Positions 23,212 through 32,362 of a DNA stretch of 64,000 nt are shown one piece after another. The notes beneath the pieces are model-generated. The model was given only the letters and a program-made list of their open reading frames with translations. It ran no database searches and was not told where the DNA came from. Position 1 is the stretch's first letter. Each line of letters starts with the position of its first letter. A program made the position numbers and the translations under genes. Source of the DNA: JAHIQC01 sp964565645. Lineage in GTDB: Bacteria > Actinomycetota > Coriobacteriia > Anaerosomatales > JAHIQC01. Location: assembly GCA_964565645.1 (NCBI GenBank), contig CAZMFQ010000006.1, positions 62,001-126,000 on the forward strand, read 5' to 3'.

Positions 23212-23315
23212 ACAGGGCTCCGATCCGTGTATCAGGTACCCGCGCATCATAGCGCGCGAGCATCGTGTCCGTCCTTAGGGTTAGGATGGTCGCGGACGGA
23301 ACGAGGAGGACGGCC

Positions 23316-24581
23316 GTGGCCGGTTTCGGTGTGCATTCAGAGGTGGGGCGTCTACGGACGGTGCTCGTGCACCGGCCGGGGCTGGCGCTCGAGCGCCTCA
23401 CCCCGCGCAACAGGGCCGAGTACCTGTTCGACGACCTGGTCTGGGTCGAACGCGCGCAGCGCGAGCATGACGCGTTGTGCGACGCGATGCGGGACCGCGG
23501 GGTCGAGGTGCTCTACCTGCAGGACCTGCTCGCCGAGACCCTGCGGCATTCCTCAGAAGCGCGGCATTTCATCGTCGACCGCGCGGCGTCCTCGTACACG
23601 GTCGGCCTGTCCATGGTCGCGGAGCTGCGCGCGTTCCTGTTCGAGATGGATGACGCGCGTCTCGCCGAACACCTCGTCGGCGGTCTGCTCATGTCCGAGC
23701 TCGACGGGCTCGATGCGGCGGCACTCAACCGCCGTTCGCTCGGCGCCATGCTCGCGTGCCCCGAGACCTTCGTGCTTCCGCCGCTGCCCAACACGATCTT
23801 CACACGGGACTCGAGCGCATGGCTGTACGGCGGCGTGGTGCTGCCGCCGCTGTTCTGGCACGCGCGCAGGCTCGAGGTGGTCAACGTCTCGACCATATAC
23901 CGCTATCACCCGCGGTTCTCCTCGGCGGGCTTTGAGTTTTGGTATCCGCCGGCGGGTGACGCGGGTCGTTTCGCGGTCGAGGACTTCGGCCAGGGCGCCT
24001 CGCTCGAGGGCGGCGACGTTATGCCCATCGGCCACGGCACGGTGCTCGTGGGTATGGGGCAGCGGTCGACGGGGCGGATGGTGGAGCACCTGGCGCGCTC
24101 GCTGTTCGCCTCCGGGGCCGCCGACCGCATCATCGCGTGCCGCATGGCGCAGGACCGCGCGTACATGCACCTGGACACCGTGTTCGGGTTCGTGGACCGG
24201 GATGCGGTCACGCTCTACCCGCCTGTCGTCGACGCGATGCAGGTCTATAGCGTGCGCCCGGGGGAGCGGGACGACGCGTTCGAGATCGCCGAGGAGCCGG
24301 GACTGCTCGCAGCCGTCGCCGACGCCCTGGAGCTTTCGGAGTTGCGCGCGGTGCCCACCGGCGGAGACGGGTTCCAGTCCGCCCGCGAGCAGTGGGACGA
24401 CGGCAACAACGTGGTCGCGCTCGAGCCGGGTGTGGTCCTCGCGTACTCAAAGAACGTGCACACGAACCGTGCGCTGCGCGCTGCAGGCGTAGAGGTGATC
24501 GAGGTCGAGGGCTCCGAGCTCGGCAAGGGGCGCGGCGGCTGCCACTGCATGACCTGCCCGATCGAGAGGGACCCGGCGTGA
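23316..24581 (+). CDS. arcA: Arginine deiminase
   Basis: A 421-residue arginine deiminase, usual length. It hydrolyses arginine to citrulline and ammonia, the first step of the ATP-yielding ADI pathway. Visible motifs are LPNTIFTRDSSAW (near residue 150), EGGDVMPIG (substrate binding, near 232), RMAQDRAYMHLDTVF (catalytic His, near 280) and the nucleophile Cys in GGCHCMTCPIER near the C-terminus. GTG at 23316 is chosen for GAGGAGG before it. No arcB, arcC or arginine/ornithine antiporter is near. Instead its stop overlaps psuK (GTGA), coupling it to pseudouridine breakdown. Confidence 0.93.
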   Translation: MAGFGVHSEVGRLRTVLVHRPGLALERLTPRNRAEYLFDDLVWVERAQREHDALCDAMRDRGVEVLYLQDLLAETLRHSSEARHFIVDRAASSYTVGLSMVAELRAFLFEMDDARLAEHLVGGLLMSELDGLDAAALNRRSLGAMLACPETFVLPPLPNTIFTRDSSAWLYGGVVLPPLFWHARRLEVVNVSTIYRYHPRFSSAGFEFWYPPAGDAGRFAVEDFGQGASLEGGDVMPIGHGTVLVGMGQRSTGRMVEHLARSLFASGAADRIIACRMAQDRAYMHLDTVFGFVDRDAVTLYPPVVDAMQVYSVRPGERDDAFEIAEEPGLLAAVADALELSELRAVPTGGDGFQSAREQWDDGNNVVALEPGVVLAYSKNVHTNRALRAAGVEVIEVEGSELGKGRGGCHCMTCPIERDPA

Positions 24582-25528
24582 GCCGCGACGGACTTGCCAT
24601 CGGCCGCGTGGTCGTGATCGGAGGCGCCAACACCGACATCGTCGGCCGACCCGATGCGCCGCTGGTCGCCCACGACTCGAACCCGGGCCGCATCCACTCG
24701 AGTCCGGGTGGCGTGGGCCGCAACATCGCGGAGAACCTCGTGCGGCTGGGCGTCCACGTCACGCTGATCACCGCGTTCGGCGGCGACGAGATGAGCGCGC
24801 ATCTCGCGGCGGACTGCCGCGACCTCGGCATGGACACGAGCCTCTCCCTGTACGCGGACCACCTTCCGGGCTCGCGGTACATGGCGATACTCGACGATGA
24901 GGGCGACATGGCCGTCGCGGCTTCGGACATGCGGGCATTGGACGCCCTCACCCCCGAGGAGCTGCACCGCAGGCGCTACGTCATCGACGCGGCGGACCTC
25001 GTGGTCGCCGATGCGAACCTTCCTGTCGCCTCGCTCGAATGGATGGGCGGGCACGTGGGAGCCCCCGTGCTGTTCGACCCCGTCTCGACCACCAAGGCGC
25101 GCAGGTCCTCGGCGCTCTTCGGCCATCTGCACGCGATCAAGTGCAACGTCATCGAGGCCGCGTCTCTGCTGGGTGTGGGCGAGGAGGAGGTCGCGGATGT
25201 GGCGCAGGCGGCGCGCAAGGTGCGCGACCTTGGGATCGCGCATGCGATCGTGACCGCGGGGGTCGCGGGTGCGTTCTGGGCCGATGCGGACGGCGAGGGT
25301 TGGACACCCTCGTTCGGGGCGCCGGTCGTCAACGCCACCGGGGCGGGCGACGCGTTCACCGCGGGTATCGCGTACGGCATGCTCACGGGCCTTGGCGCTG
25401 CGGAGTCCGCCCGGTTCGCCTCGGCCGCCGCGGCGCTCACGCTCGGTGCCGAGGAGACGGTGAGCCCTGCGATGTGCGTGGAGTCCGTCCGCAGGATCAT
25501 GGAGGTCGATGAGGTGTCGGAGCGATGA
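24578..25528 (+). CDS. psuK: PfkB family kinase, probable pseudouridine kinase
   Basis: A 316-residue ribokinase-family enzyme. It has the PfkB signatures IGGANTDIVG at the N-terminus, SPGGVGRNIAENLVRLG (near residue 38) and the C-terminal NATGAGDAFTAGIAYG with the catalytic Asp (near residue 255). Pseudouridine kinase phosphorylates pseudouridine at the 5' position. The assignment rests on its being coupled, by an ATGA overlap, to a clear pseudouridine-5'-phosphate glycosidase. GTG at 24578 overlaps the arcA stop and has GAGAGGG before it. Confidence 0.88.
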   Translation: MSRDGLAIGRVVVIGGANTDIVGRPDAPLVAHDSNPGRIHSSPGGVGRNIAENLVRLGVHVTLITAFGGDEMSAHLAADCRDLGMDTSLSLYADHLPGSRYMAILDDEGDMAVAASDMRALDALTPEELHRRRYVIDAADLVVADANLPVASLEWMGGHVGAPVLFDPVSTTKARRSSALFGHLHAIKCNVIEAASLLGVGEEEVADVAQAARKVRDLGIAHAIVTAGVAGAFWADADGEGWTPSFGAPVVNATGAGDAFTAGIAYGMLTGLGAAESARFASAAAALTLGAEETVSPAMCVESVRRIMEVDEVSER

Positions 25529-26457
25529 ACACGGTCATGTCGTTCTCGGACGAGGTCGCCGAGGCGCTTGCGCGCGGAAAGGCGGTCGTGGCGCTCGAGT
25601 CCACGATCATCAGTCACGGCTTCCCGTACCCCGCCAACGTGGAATGCGCTTTGGAGGCGGAGCGCGTCGTGCGCGAGGAGGGCGCGGTTCCCGCCACCGT
25701 GGCGATCATCGGCGGACAGCCGACCGCGGGACTGAGCCGGGAGCAGATCGAGCATCTCGGCACAGCGGGACCGGACGGCGTCACGAAGGCCTCGCGCCGG
25801 GACATCGCGGTGCTCGCCGCGAGCGGCGCGGACGGGGCCACGACGGTCGCCGGCACGATGCTGATCGCCGAGAAGGCCGGTATCCGTGTCTTCGCGACCG
25901 GCGGCATCGGCGGCGTGCACCGGGGCGCGCAGCAGACCTTCGATGTGAGCGCCGACCTGCTCGAGCTCGCGCGCACCGAGGTCGCGGTGGTGTGCGCCGG
26001 CGCCAAGTCCATCCTCGATCTGGGGCTCACCCTCGAGGTGCTCGAGACGCACGGGGTGCCCGTGCTGGGCTACCGGACCGACGAGTTCCCAGCCTTCTAC
26101 TCGCGCACGAGCGGGTTTCCCGTCGACCACAGGTTCGACTCCGCCCAGGAACTCGCCGCGGTGCTCGCTCAGAAGCACCGCCTCGGGCTCGGCGGCGGCA
26201 CCGTGATCGCGAACCCGATCCCCGCCGAGTACGAGATCCCGGCGACACGGCTGGACGCGTGGACCGCGACCGCGCTCTCGGAGGCCGAGGCGACCGGCGT
26301 CTTCGGCAAGGCTGTCACACCGTTCCTGCTCGCGCGGCTTCACGAGCTCTCGGCGGGAGAGACCGAGCTGGCCAACAAGCAGCTCGTCTACAGCAACGCC
26401 CGTCTCGCCGCGCGTATCGCCGTGGCGCTGCGCGGGATGCAGTCAGACGTGATCTGA
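25525..26457 (+). CDS. psuG: Pseudouridine-5'-phosphate glycosidase
   Basis: A 310-residue PsuG-family enzyme of normal length. It cleaves pseudouridine 5'-phosphate into uracil and ribose 5-phosphate (a Mn2+-dependent lyase). Family text includes ALESTIISHGFPYPANVE (near residue 24), VTKASRRDIA with the catalytic Lys (near 90), TTVAGTMLIAEKAGIRVFATGGIGGVHRG (near 107-135), VCAGAKSILDL and GLGGGTVIANPIP. It is the last gene of the arcA-psuK-psuG unit. Its products feed pyrimidine salvage and the pentose phosphate pool. Confidence 0.95.
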   Translation: MNTVMSFSDEVAEALARGKAVVALESTIISHGFPYPANVECALEAERVVREEGAVPATVAIIGGQPTAGLSREQIEHLGTAGPDGVTKASRRDIAVLAASGADGATTVAGTMLIAEKAGIRVFATGGIGGVHRGAQQTFDVSADLLELARTEVAVVCAGAKSILDLGLTLEVLETHGVPVLGYRTDEFPAFYSRTSGFPVDHRFDSAQELAAVLAQKHRLGLGGGTVIANPIPAEYEIPATRLDAWTATALSEAEATGVFGKAVTPFLLARLHELSAGETELANKQLVYSNARLAARIAVALRGMQSDVI

Positions 26458-26483
26458 GTCTGTTTGCGGCTTCCCGGCGGCCC

Positions 26484-28841
26484 CTAGGAGCGCAGCGGTT
26501 TGTTCACGTACCCGACCGGTCGGTCGATGAGCGGGATCATGCTTCCCACGGTACGCACGGGAACCTCGCGGTCGAACCAGAACGCGCCGACCGCGGTCGC
26601 GCGCGCCACTACCGGCTCGGTCACTCCGGGATCGGTGTCACGGAACAGGTGCACGAGCATCTCGAGCTCGGCACCCGGGGCGGAGGTGTCCCACACGCCG
26701 GCGATGCGCCCGTCCACGAGCACGGTGGGCGGCATGTTGCGCGACTTGTCGAACACGTACGGCGCATGTTCGTCGGCGATCAGCCGTCCGCGGCTGGCAT
26801 ACCCCATCACGAGCGGATCCATCGCCGGGAGCAGCACGACGTGCGGCTCGGCGGCCAGACTCGCCGAGGAGAGCTCGTCGACGTCGGCCGCGTGGACGAG
26901 GTGCAGGTCCGGCAGGCCCTCGATGCGCACCTCGGTGATCTCGCCCTCGAGTTGCTCGAGCGCCCGTTCGACGCGTTGCATGCCGATCGAGAGCCACCAG
27001 GAGACGTCTTTGACGCTCACGGGTCCGAATCCGCGCACGTAGGCCCGCACGAGTGTGCGGACCGCGTCCTCTTCGCGCACCGAATCCAGCCGGATCTCGG
27101 GAAGCGCGCGTTCGAGCGGGATGTAGGTCGCGCGGCGGTCGAGCCACGCGCCGACCGGGCGGTCGCGCAGCAGGAGCCCGCGCGTGCACATCAGGTTGAC
27201 CGCGGCCGCAACGTCCCCGCGCGCGCCCGGGCCGAGGCGGTCGCGGATGTCCGATGCGGTGAGCGGTTCCTCGGCGAGCAGGGCGAGGATGCGGGGCGCG
27301 AGTTCGTCGTAGACCTCGCGGGTCACGCCGCGGAACTCCGCGTAGCGCTTCGCGTAGCGGATGACCGGGAAGCTCGTGGCGGCGAACACCACCGGCAGCA
27401 TCTCGCGGCGCACGGCGAACACCGTCCCGCGCATGCAGCGGAACCTCACGAGCGATCGGCGGTCGTAGAGTGCGGCGTCGAGCTGGTTCTTGGTGAAGCC
27501 GGGGATGCGCTCGAACAGCGAGAGGTACGGCGTGCTCTGACTCGTGTTGTGCAGCCCGACGAGGTCCGCGGTGACCGACTCGATGCTGCCCGCGTCCCAG
27601 CGGTTGGCGAGGTGCTGGCGGGTGAGCACGTGCGCCATCGCCTGCTTCATCGTCAGCGTGGGTTCCGGCCGGGGGACGGGGCAGACGGCCGGCGCCTGCC
27701 CCCGCTTAGGGGGGACCGGGGTTCCCGAGCCGCCCTTCGCGCTCGGCAGCGCGGTCACATCCACCGCGCGCACCTCCTCGGCGAGGTCGGCGAAGCGCAT
27801 GATCGTCGCGAGGCAGATCGCGGTCGCGAACGGCGAGGGGTCGCGTTTGGTCCCGAAGCTGAACTCCTCGAACCCCTTGTAGGTCCGCCGAGGAGTCACA
27901 CGGCCGGCCTCGTCGAGGTTGTATGCGAGCAGGCACGCGAGCATCTCGGCGATCGCCATGCGGTCTGCCGCCTCCGCGTCGGCGCCGCGCCACAGGGCGG
28001 GGTAGCGGCCCACGGTCTCGAGCACCCACAGCACGTCGTACCAGAAGTTCGGCCATTTCACGCTCTTGAACTGGTAGCCGTGGCCGAACATGTACGGGCG
28101 TTCCTCGGTGCGGCGACGCCAGACCTCGAGCGGCGTGCGTGCCGCCTGGGGCAGCCAGGCGGGCCGCCGGGCGGCGGGCAGATGTGAGAACGCGCGCAGG
28201 CCCTCGAGGGTGACCTGCGGGCAGACGTCCGCTTTGCGGCCGGGCCCGCGCCAGCGTGCCGTGGTGTCGGGCACGCACTGCCACGCGCGTCCCTGGGGTG
28301 TCTTGGCGACGTCGGCGGCTATGCGTTTCAGGGCCGCAGCGATGTGCGGTTCGTCGTCGGGGCCGAAACGCAGCAGCACGTCGGTGATCACGTTGGTGTC
28401 GCACGCGAGGGAGGCCCACTCGGGCTTGGGCCTGCCGGGCGCCTTGCCGAACGCGAGGAACCGGCCGCTGGCGTCCTGATGCGCGACGAGTTCCGCAAGG
28501 CGCGCATCCAGCGTCGGGAACTCGCCGCGGGCGACACCCATGTCGGCGAGGAGGTTGAGGCGGTTGGGCAGGTAGGCGGGACTGTGATGGCCCGAGATCG
28601 CTTCGTCCTCGCCCCAGGGCGGCAACTCCTCGGCGAGCGTCCTGACGCGCTCGTCGGCCAGGACGGCGTCGTGCGCGGCCCGGACGCCCGGTGCGTCCGG
28701 GGACTCTCCGAGCACGCGCGTGCGCGCCACCCACTCCGCGAACGGCTCGTCGCTGTCCAGGAGCCACGCGAGCGTCTCCTCGGCGGGATCGCCGAGGAAC
28801 CCTGCGAGATCGGTGACGCGCGTTGCGGCGCGGTCGTCCAT
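26484..28841 (-). CDS. Fusion of a terpenoid-cyclase-like domain and an AlkZ-like winged-helix domain
   Basis: A 785-residue two-part protein. Residues 1 to about 370 are alpha-helical with repeats of the form QDASGRFLAFG and CDTNVITDVLLRFG, resembling the alpha/alpha toroid of the terpenoid-cyclase/prenyltransferase superfamily. Residues about 396-785 are a winged-helix DNA-binding domain of the HTH_42 (AlkZ/YcaQ-like glycosylase) family: QHLANRW, DLVGLHNTSQSTPYLSLFERIPGF, and RGFGPVSVKDVSWWL. The AlkZ catalytic QxD is not evident; the equivalent region has HNTSQ. The joint (about 370-395) is Gly/Pro-rich (GGSGTPVPPKRGQAPAV) and encoded by a hairpin-forming DNA stretch. Function unknown; a DNA repair or nucleic-acid role is inferred. 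It is convergent to psuG and 19 bases after the start of no other gene. Confidence 0.7.
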   Translation of the reverse strand: MDDRAATRVTDLAGFLGDPAEETLAWLLDSDEPFAEWVARTRVLGESPDAPGVRAAHDAVLADERVRTLAEELPPWGEDEAISGHHSPAYLPNRLNLLADMGVARGEFPTLDARLAELVAHQDASGRFLAFGKAPGRPKPEWASLACDTNVITDVLLRFGPDDEPHIAAALKRIAADVAKTPQGRAWQCVPDTTARWRGPGRKADVCPQVTLEGLRAFSHLPAARRPAWLPQAARTPLEVWRRRTEERPYMFGHGYQFKSVKWPNFWYDVLWVLETVGRYPALWRGADAEAADRMAIAEMLACLLAYNLDEAGRVTPRRTYKGFEEFSFGTKRDPSPFATAICLATIMRFADLAEEVRAVDVTALPSAKGGSGTPVPPKRGQAPAVCPVPRPEPTLTMKQAMAHVLTRQHLANRWDAGSIESVTADLVGLHNTSQSTPYLSLFERIPGFTKNQLDAALYDRRSLVRFRCMRGTVFAVRREMLPVVFAATSFPVIRYAKRYAEFRGVTREVYDELAPRILALLAEEPLTASDIRDRLGPGARGDVAAAVNLMCTRGLLLRDRPVGAWLDRRATYIPLERALPEIRLDSVREEDAVRTLVRAYVRGFGPVSVKDVSWWLSIGMQRVERALEQLEGEITEVRIEGLPDLHLVHAADVDELSSASLAAEPHVVLLPAMDPLVMGYASRGRLIADEHAPYVFDKSRNMPPTVLVDGRIAGVWDTSAPGAELEMLVHLFRDTDPGVTEPVVARATAVGAFWFDREVPVRTVGSMIPLIDRPVGYVNKPLRS
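27678..27702. repeat. Hairpin-forming insert at the fusion joint
   Basis: GGGGCAG (27678-27684) and CTGCCCC (27696-27702) form a 7-base-pair stem around an 11-base GC loop, followed by further runs of C and G up to about 27725. The stretch is in frame within the fusion gene and encodes its Pro/Gly-rich joint. It has the look of an intergenic palindrome captured inside a coding region. Confidence 0.5.
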
Positions 28842-28860
28842 CGGCGCTCCGGTCTGACGG

Positions 28861-29574
28861 TCAGGCGATGCCTGCGGTCCTGAAGGCGTCCTTTGCCTGC
28901 GAGATTCCGTTGCCGAGGTCGAACTTGTAGGTCTGCGAGCCGGCGTCGAACCTCAGTACGTCGGGAGTATCCCCGGTATCGGTATCACCTGACAGCCCGG
29001 CCTTGAACTTGATCTTGGACAGCGCGTGGCGGTCTACCGCGAAGTTCTCGGCGGTCTCGGCGAGCGCAGCCGCGGGGTCCATGGACAGGTAGCGCTGCGC
29101 GTAGGTGAACGCGGCCTGCATCTGTGCACCCCACTGGCCGAAGAAGCCCTTGCCGGCCGTCTTCGCGTCGTCGCGGGCGTCCGCGACCGCCTGCTTGAGC
29201 ATTTCGCTGGTGAGCCTCGCGAAGATGACGCGCGTGTCGGTCAGCACGAGGGTGTAGGCAACCCGCTTGACGCCCATGAAACCGGCGCGCAGGTTCGCGT
29301 TCGGCACGATCGCGAGGACGCGCTCCCCGGATGCGGGAGCGGGCGCTGCGGGTGCCGGCGCGGGTGGTGCGGGCGCGGGCTCGGGCGGCGCAGACGGCGC
29401 AGGCACAGGTGCGGGCGTCGGCGGAGCCGGTGCGGGCAGGGGCGCCTCGGGGATGATCGCACGCGCCTGGGGCGCGACGACCTGCACCCCACACACCGCG
29501 CAGAACCGCGCTCCGGGCGTCAGCGGTCTGCCGCAGGCTGTGCAGAATCGTGGTTCGAGCCCGTTGTCAGCCAT
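28861..29574 (-). CDS. Zinc-ribbon protein with a PH-like domain
   Basis: A 237-residue protein. The N-terminus is a zinc ribbon (FCTACGRPLTPGARFCAVCG, residues 10-29). A low-complexity Ala/Pro linker (about 35-80) follows. The C-terminal 150 residues (ERVLAIVPNANLRAGFMGVKRVAYTLVLTDTRVIFARL...) resemble a bacterial PH-like domain of the kind that reports on membrane state. ATG at 29574 is favoured by GAGGGA before it. It lies 19 bases after the RDD protein gene, which has the same zinc-ribbon and Pro-rich layout, so the pair is an operon. Function unknown. Confidence 0.68.
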   Translation of the reverse strand: MADNGLEPRFCTACGRPLTPGARFCAVCGVQVVAPQARAIIPEAPLPAPAPPTPAPVPAPSAPPEPAPAPPAPAPAAPAPASGERVLAIVPNANLRAGFMGVKRVAYTLVLTDTRVIFARLTSEMLKQAVADARDDAKTAGKGFFGQWGAQMQAAFTYAQRYLSMDPAAALAETAENFAVDRHALSKIKFKAGLSGDTDTGDTPDVLRFDAGSQTYKFDLGNGISQAKDAFRTAGIA

Positions 29575-29593
29575 ATCGTCCCTCGTGTCGTCG

Positions 29594-31090
29594 CTACTCG
29601 ATCCAACCGTCCACAAGCACCTTGCCGTCCTGTTCCACGACCACGTACGTCATGGGCTCCGGTCCGGAAGGCCATGCCTCTGTCGTCTCGACGATGAACG
29701 TCCCGCCGTCCTGATAGGCGTCGGTGACCTCGAACTGCGTGAACACACCGTTCGTGGGCCTGAAGAACCCGGGATCCGTCGCGAGGAAGTTCTGGGTCAC
29801 GAGCCCCTTCATGCCGTCGATGTCGTCGTTCTTGAGCGCGTTCAGCAACTGGCCGACCGCGTCGACGGCGCTTTCTCTGTTGAGCGTAGGTGCACCCGTG
29901 TCGGCCGGCGCCTGATCGTCGAGCGAGCCGATAAGCCAGTAGTCGATCTTCCAGGCGCCCTCGTCCACCAGGACGAACGTCACCAGGCCGTTCGAGAGCC
30001 CGCCGTCGTTCTCCTGCACCTCTACGAGCATCGACCCGTCGTCTTGCGCCGATTCGCCGAGGATCTGGTAGTTGGGCGCGGTCCAGCCTTCGAACATCCC
30101 CGGGTCGGCCCCGGCGGCGAACTCCTGGGAGAGCAGCGCCTTCACGGATTCGAAATCGCCCGCTGCGACTCCGGCGTAGAACTCGTCGACGACGCTCGAA
30201 GCGGTTCCTTCCGGGGAGACACCCTCGTCGGGCACGGGCATCTCGGTATCAGTGCCCGAGGTGTCCGTGGGCAGGTAGTCGTACCCGCTCGACGCCTCGG
30301 AGATCGAGCGCACCATCACGACACCGCCGAGCGCCCCGCCGACCACGAGCACGAGCAGCGCGACCACGAGCGCCACGACCGCGCCGGTCTTGCCCGCGGC
30401 CACGAGATGCCCGCGCGCCGCGACGTCGTCGACCCGTGCGACCTGGGTCTTGGCGGCGCGATCGCCGAGGCGGCGCCCATCCTTGTCGGCGAGCACCATG
30501 ACCGGCTCGACGATGCCGCCGATGCCCGGGATGAGATTGAGCAGCCACATGACGCCCTGGCGTCCCAAGGAGGCGCCCATGCCCGCCGGAGCACCGGTCG
30601 CCTGCGAGGTCACGACAAGCCGCGCGAGCCGCTTGCCGAACCCGGCACCGCCGAACCCGTCACGTCCCAGCAGGTACGCGAGCTCCCACAGACCGCCGAG
30701 AATGGTCAGCGCCCATCCGGCGATCGAGATCTCCCCCCTGAAGAAGCCCGCATACACGAACAGGATGCCGGGTGTGAGCAGGGCGGAGGCGATGATGGCG
30801 TCGACAAGATACGCGCCGAAGCGGCCTCCGAGCGGAGCTTTCGGGTACGGCGCACCGGGTGTCGCGACGACCGCGGGGGCGGGTGCGGTGGCCGCAGGAG
30901 GCGCGACCGCCGCGGGCGGTGCTACCGGAGGTCCGCCTGCGACCATCGGTGGCGCAGGCGGTGGTGGCGGGGGAGCGTCGGCGGGCAGGGGTGGCGGTGG
31001 CGCGTCGGTCTTCGGCGCCATCGCTGCGCCGCATGACGGGCAGAACGCGCCGCCTTCGGGAACCTGTGTACCGCAGTTCGGACAGAACAT
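29594..31090 (-). CDS. Zinc-ribbon, RDD-domain membrane protein
   Basis: A 498-residue protein in several parts. A zinc ribbon (MFCPNCGTQVPEGGAFCPSCG, residues 1-21) and a Pro/Ala-rich linker (to about residue 85) lead into an RDD domain with three membrane segments (GGRFGAYLVDAIIASALL, then GFGKRLARLVVTS and GRRLGDRAAKTQV). One more helix follows (AVVALVVALLVLVVGGALGGV, about 235-260). The last 220 residues appear exported and contain two SnoaL/DUF4878-like repeats (SSVVDEFYAGVAAGDFESVKALLS and DAVGQLLNALKNDDIDGMKGLVT). Role unknown; the layout suggests an envelope sensor or transporter helper. Confidence 0.72.
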   Translation of the reverse strand: MFCPNCGTQVPEGGAFCPSCGAAMAPKTDAPPPPLPADAPPPPPPAPPMVAGGPPVAPPAAVAPPAATAPAPAVVATPGAPYPKAPLGGRFGAYLVDAIIASALLTPGILFVYAGFFRGEISIAGWALTILGGLWELAYLLGRDGFGGAGFGKRLARLVVTSQATGAPAGMGASLGRQGVMWLLNLIPGIGGIVEPVMVLADKDGRRLGDRAAKTQVARVDDVAARGHLVAAGKTGAVVALVVALLVLVVGGALGGVVMVRSISEASSGYDYLPTDTSGTDTEMPVPDEGVSPEGTASSVVDEFYAGVAAGDFESVKALLSQEFAAGADPGMFEGWTAPNYQILGESAQDDGSMLVEVQENDGGLSNGLVTFVLVDEGAWKIDYWLIGSLDDQAPADTGAPTLNRESAVDAVGQLLNALKNDDIDGMKGLVTQNFLATDPGFFRPTNGVFTQFEVTDAYQDGGTFIVETTEAWPSGPEPMTYVVVEQDGKVLVDGWIE

Positions 31091-31197
31091 CCGCCGGACC
31101 CCCTCGCATCGCCTGACTCCCGTCCATGATGGGGCAGGGCACCCCTCTCGGCAACGCCCCGCGCAGGCCCGGAGCGCCCCGGCTTGGCGTCAGGTAC

Positions 31198-31203
31198 TAC
31201 AAT
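31198..31203 (+). promoter_or_regulatory. Candidate -10 element before the transglutaminase-like gene
   Basis: TACAAT, one base from consensus, 55 bases before the ATG at 31259. No clear -35 box is seen at the right spacing. Confidence 0.4.
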
Positions 31204-31258
31204 CGAAGACAGGCGCGGCCACCGGTGAGGTCGCGCACGCCGTACGGCGAGGTCTCTG

Positions 31259-32278
31259 ATGTACACACGGCTCAAGGCGCGGTTCGACCGCAGGCCGCTG
31301 CAGACGGCGGTCCTCGTAGCGTGCGCGGCGGCGCTTGCGGCCTACGGAGTCGCCGCGTGCGACGCGATCATCGAATGGCGGACGTTCGACGCACGGATCG
31401 CGCGTGCGGGCGCCCGCTCCTCGGCGGACACACCCGTCGCGACGGGTTGGGAGTTCCGCTACGCGGAGACGACGGTGACCGTCGAGGTGCCGGTCGATCC
31501 GGTGATGCTGGCGGCGACGGAGCGTATCCGCACCCGCCGCGTGTTCCGCTCGTCGGGCTGGCTCAGGGAGCGCTACATCACGTCGCTGGTCGCGCGGCAG
31601 AGTCGCGAGCCCTTCATCGCATCACTTGCCGAGGAGCTGGACGAACGAGCCCTCGCTCTGGGCATCACCGATCCCGACTCGAGGCTCGAGTTCTACGTCG
31701 CGGCGGTGCAGGCCATCCCGTACGGCGAGGTCTCGAGCGAGATCCGGCTGCCGGCAGAGGTGGTGAGCGGCGGCTCGGGAGTGTGTACCGAGAAGAGCCT
31801 CCTGCTTGCCGAGCTGCTGGTGAACCGCGGCTACTCGACGGTGCTCTGGGTGCTGCCGACGCAGCATCACGTCGCGTTGGGCGTGGCGACCAGCGGGGAG
31901 GGCTACCACCGCAGCGGGTATGCGTTCATCGAGACGACGCGGCCGGCGTGGATCGGCGAGTGCGACCAGGTCTACCGCGCCGCCGGCCCGATCGCGCACC
32001 GCCCGGTCCGGATCGATCTGGGCGGCGGCAAGCGCTACGAGGCGGGCGCGCAGGTCGAGTATGTGCTCAGGGTGCTCGATTCGGCGCGCAGGGACTCCGA
32101 AGCGCTCGGTCCTTACGGCATCTACGCCGAGATGGTCCCCGAGGCGCACAGCGATGACTACGCGGACAAGGCCCAGCGCTCGGCCTATGCGCTGCGGATC
32201 GCCCGCTGGATCGAGGCGAATCCCGACAGGCGCGCCGAGGTCTATGCCGCGCTCACGGCCGACGGCCCGCGGCGCTGA
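31259..32278 (+). CDS. Membrane-anchored transglutaminase-like protein
   Basis: A 339-residue protein with one N-terminal membrane helix (about residues 15-35). The outer part contains a transglutaminase-like Cys-protease fold: catalytic Cys in SGVCTEKSLLLAELL (about residue 178), His in TQHHVALGV (about 204) and the third acid in AFIETT (about 222). Bacterial proteins of this type cleave or link envelope peptides, but many have no known substrate. The ATG has GAGGT nearby. A candidate TACAAT -10 box lies upstream. It diverges from the RDD protein gene. Confidence 0.75.
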   Translation: MYTRLKARFDRRPLQTAVLVACAAALAAYGVAACDAIIEWRTFDARIARAGARSSADTPVATGWEFRYAETTVTVEVPVDPVMLAATERIRTRRVFRSSGWLRERYITSLVARQSREPFIASLAEELDERALALGITDPDSRLEFYVAAVQAIPYGEVSSEIRLPAEVVSGGSGVCTEKSLLLAELLVNRGYSTVLWVLPTQHHVALGVATSGEGYHRSGYAFIETTRPAWIGECDQVYRAAGPIAHRPVRIDLGGGKRYEAGAQVEYVLRVLDSARRDSEALGPYGIYAEMVPEAHSDDYADKAQRSAYALRIARWIEANPDRRAEVYAALTADGPRR

Positions 32279-32362
32279 GCCCCGGGAGACCTCGGCCCGG
32301 CGGCGACTCATCACGCGCGGCGGGGGAACATACTGTGGGCAGGCACCCGCAGAGAGGGAACG

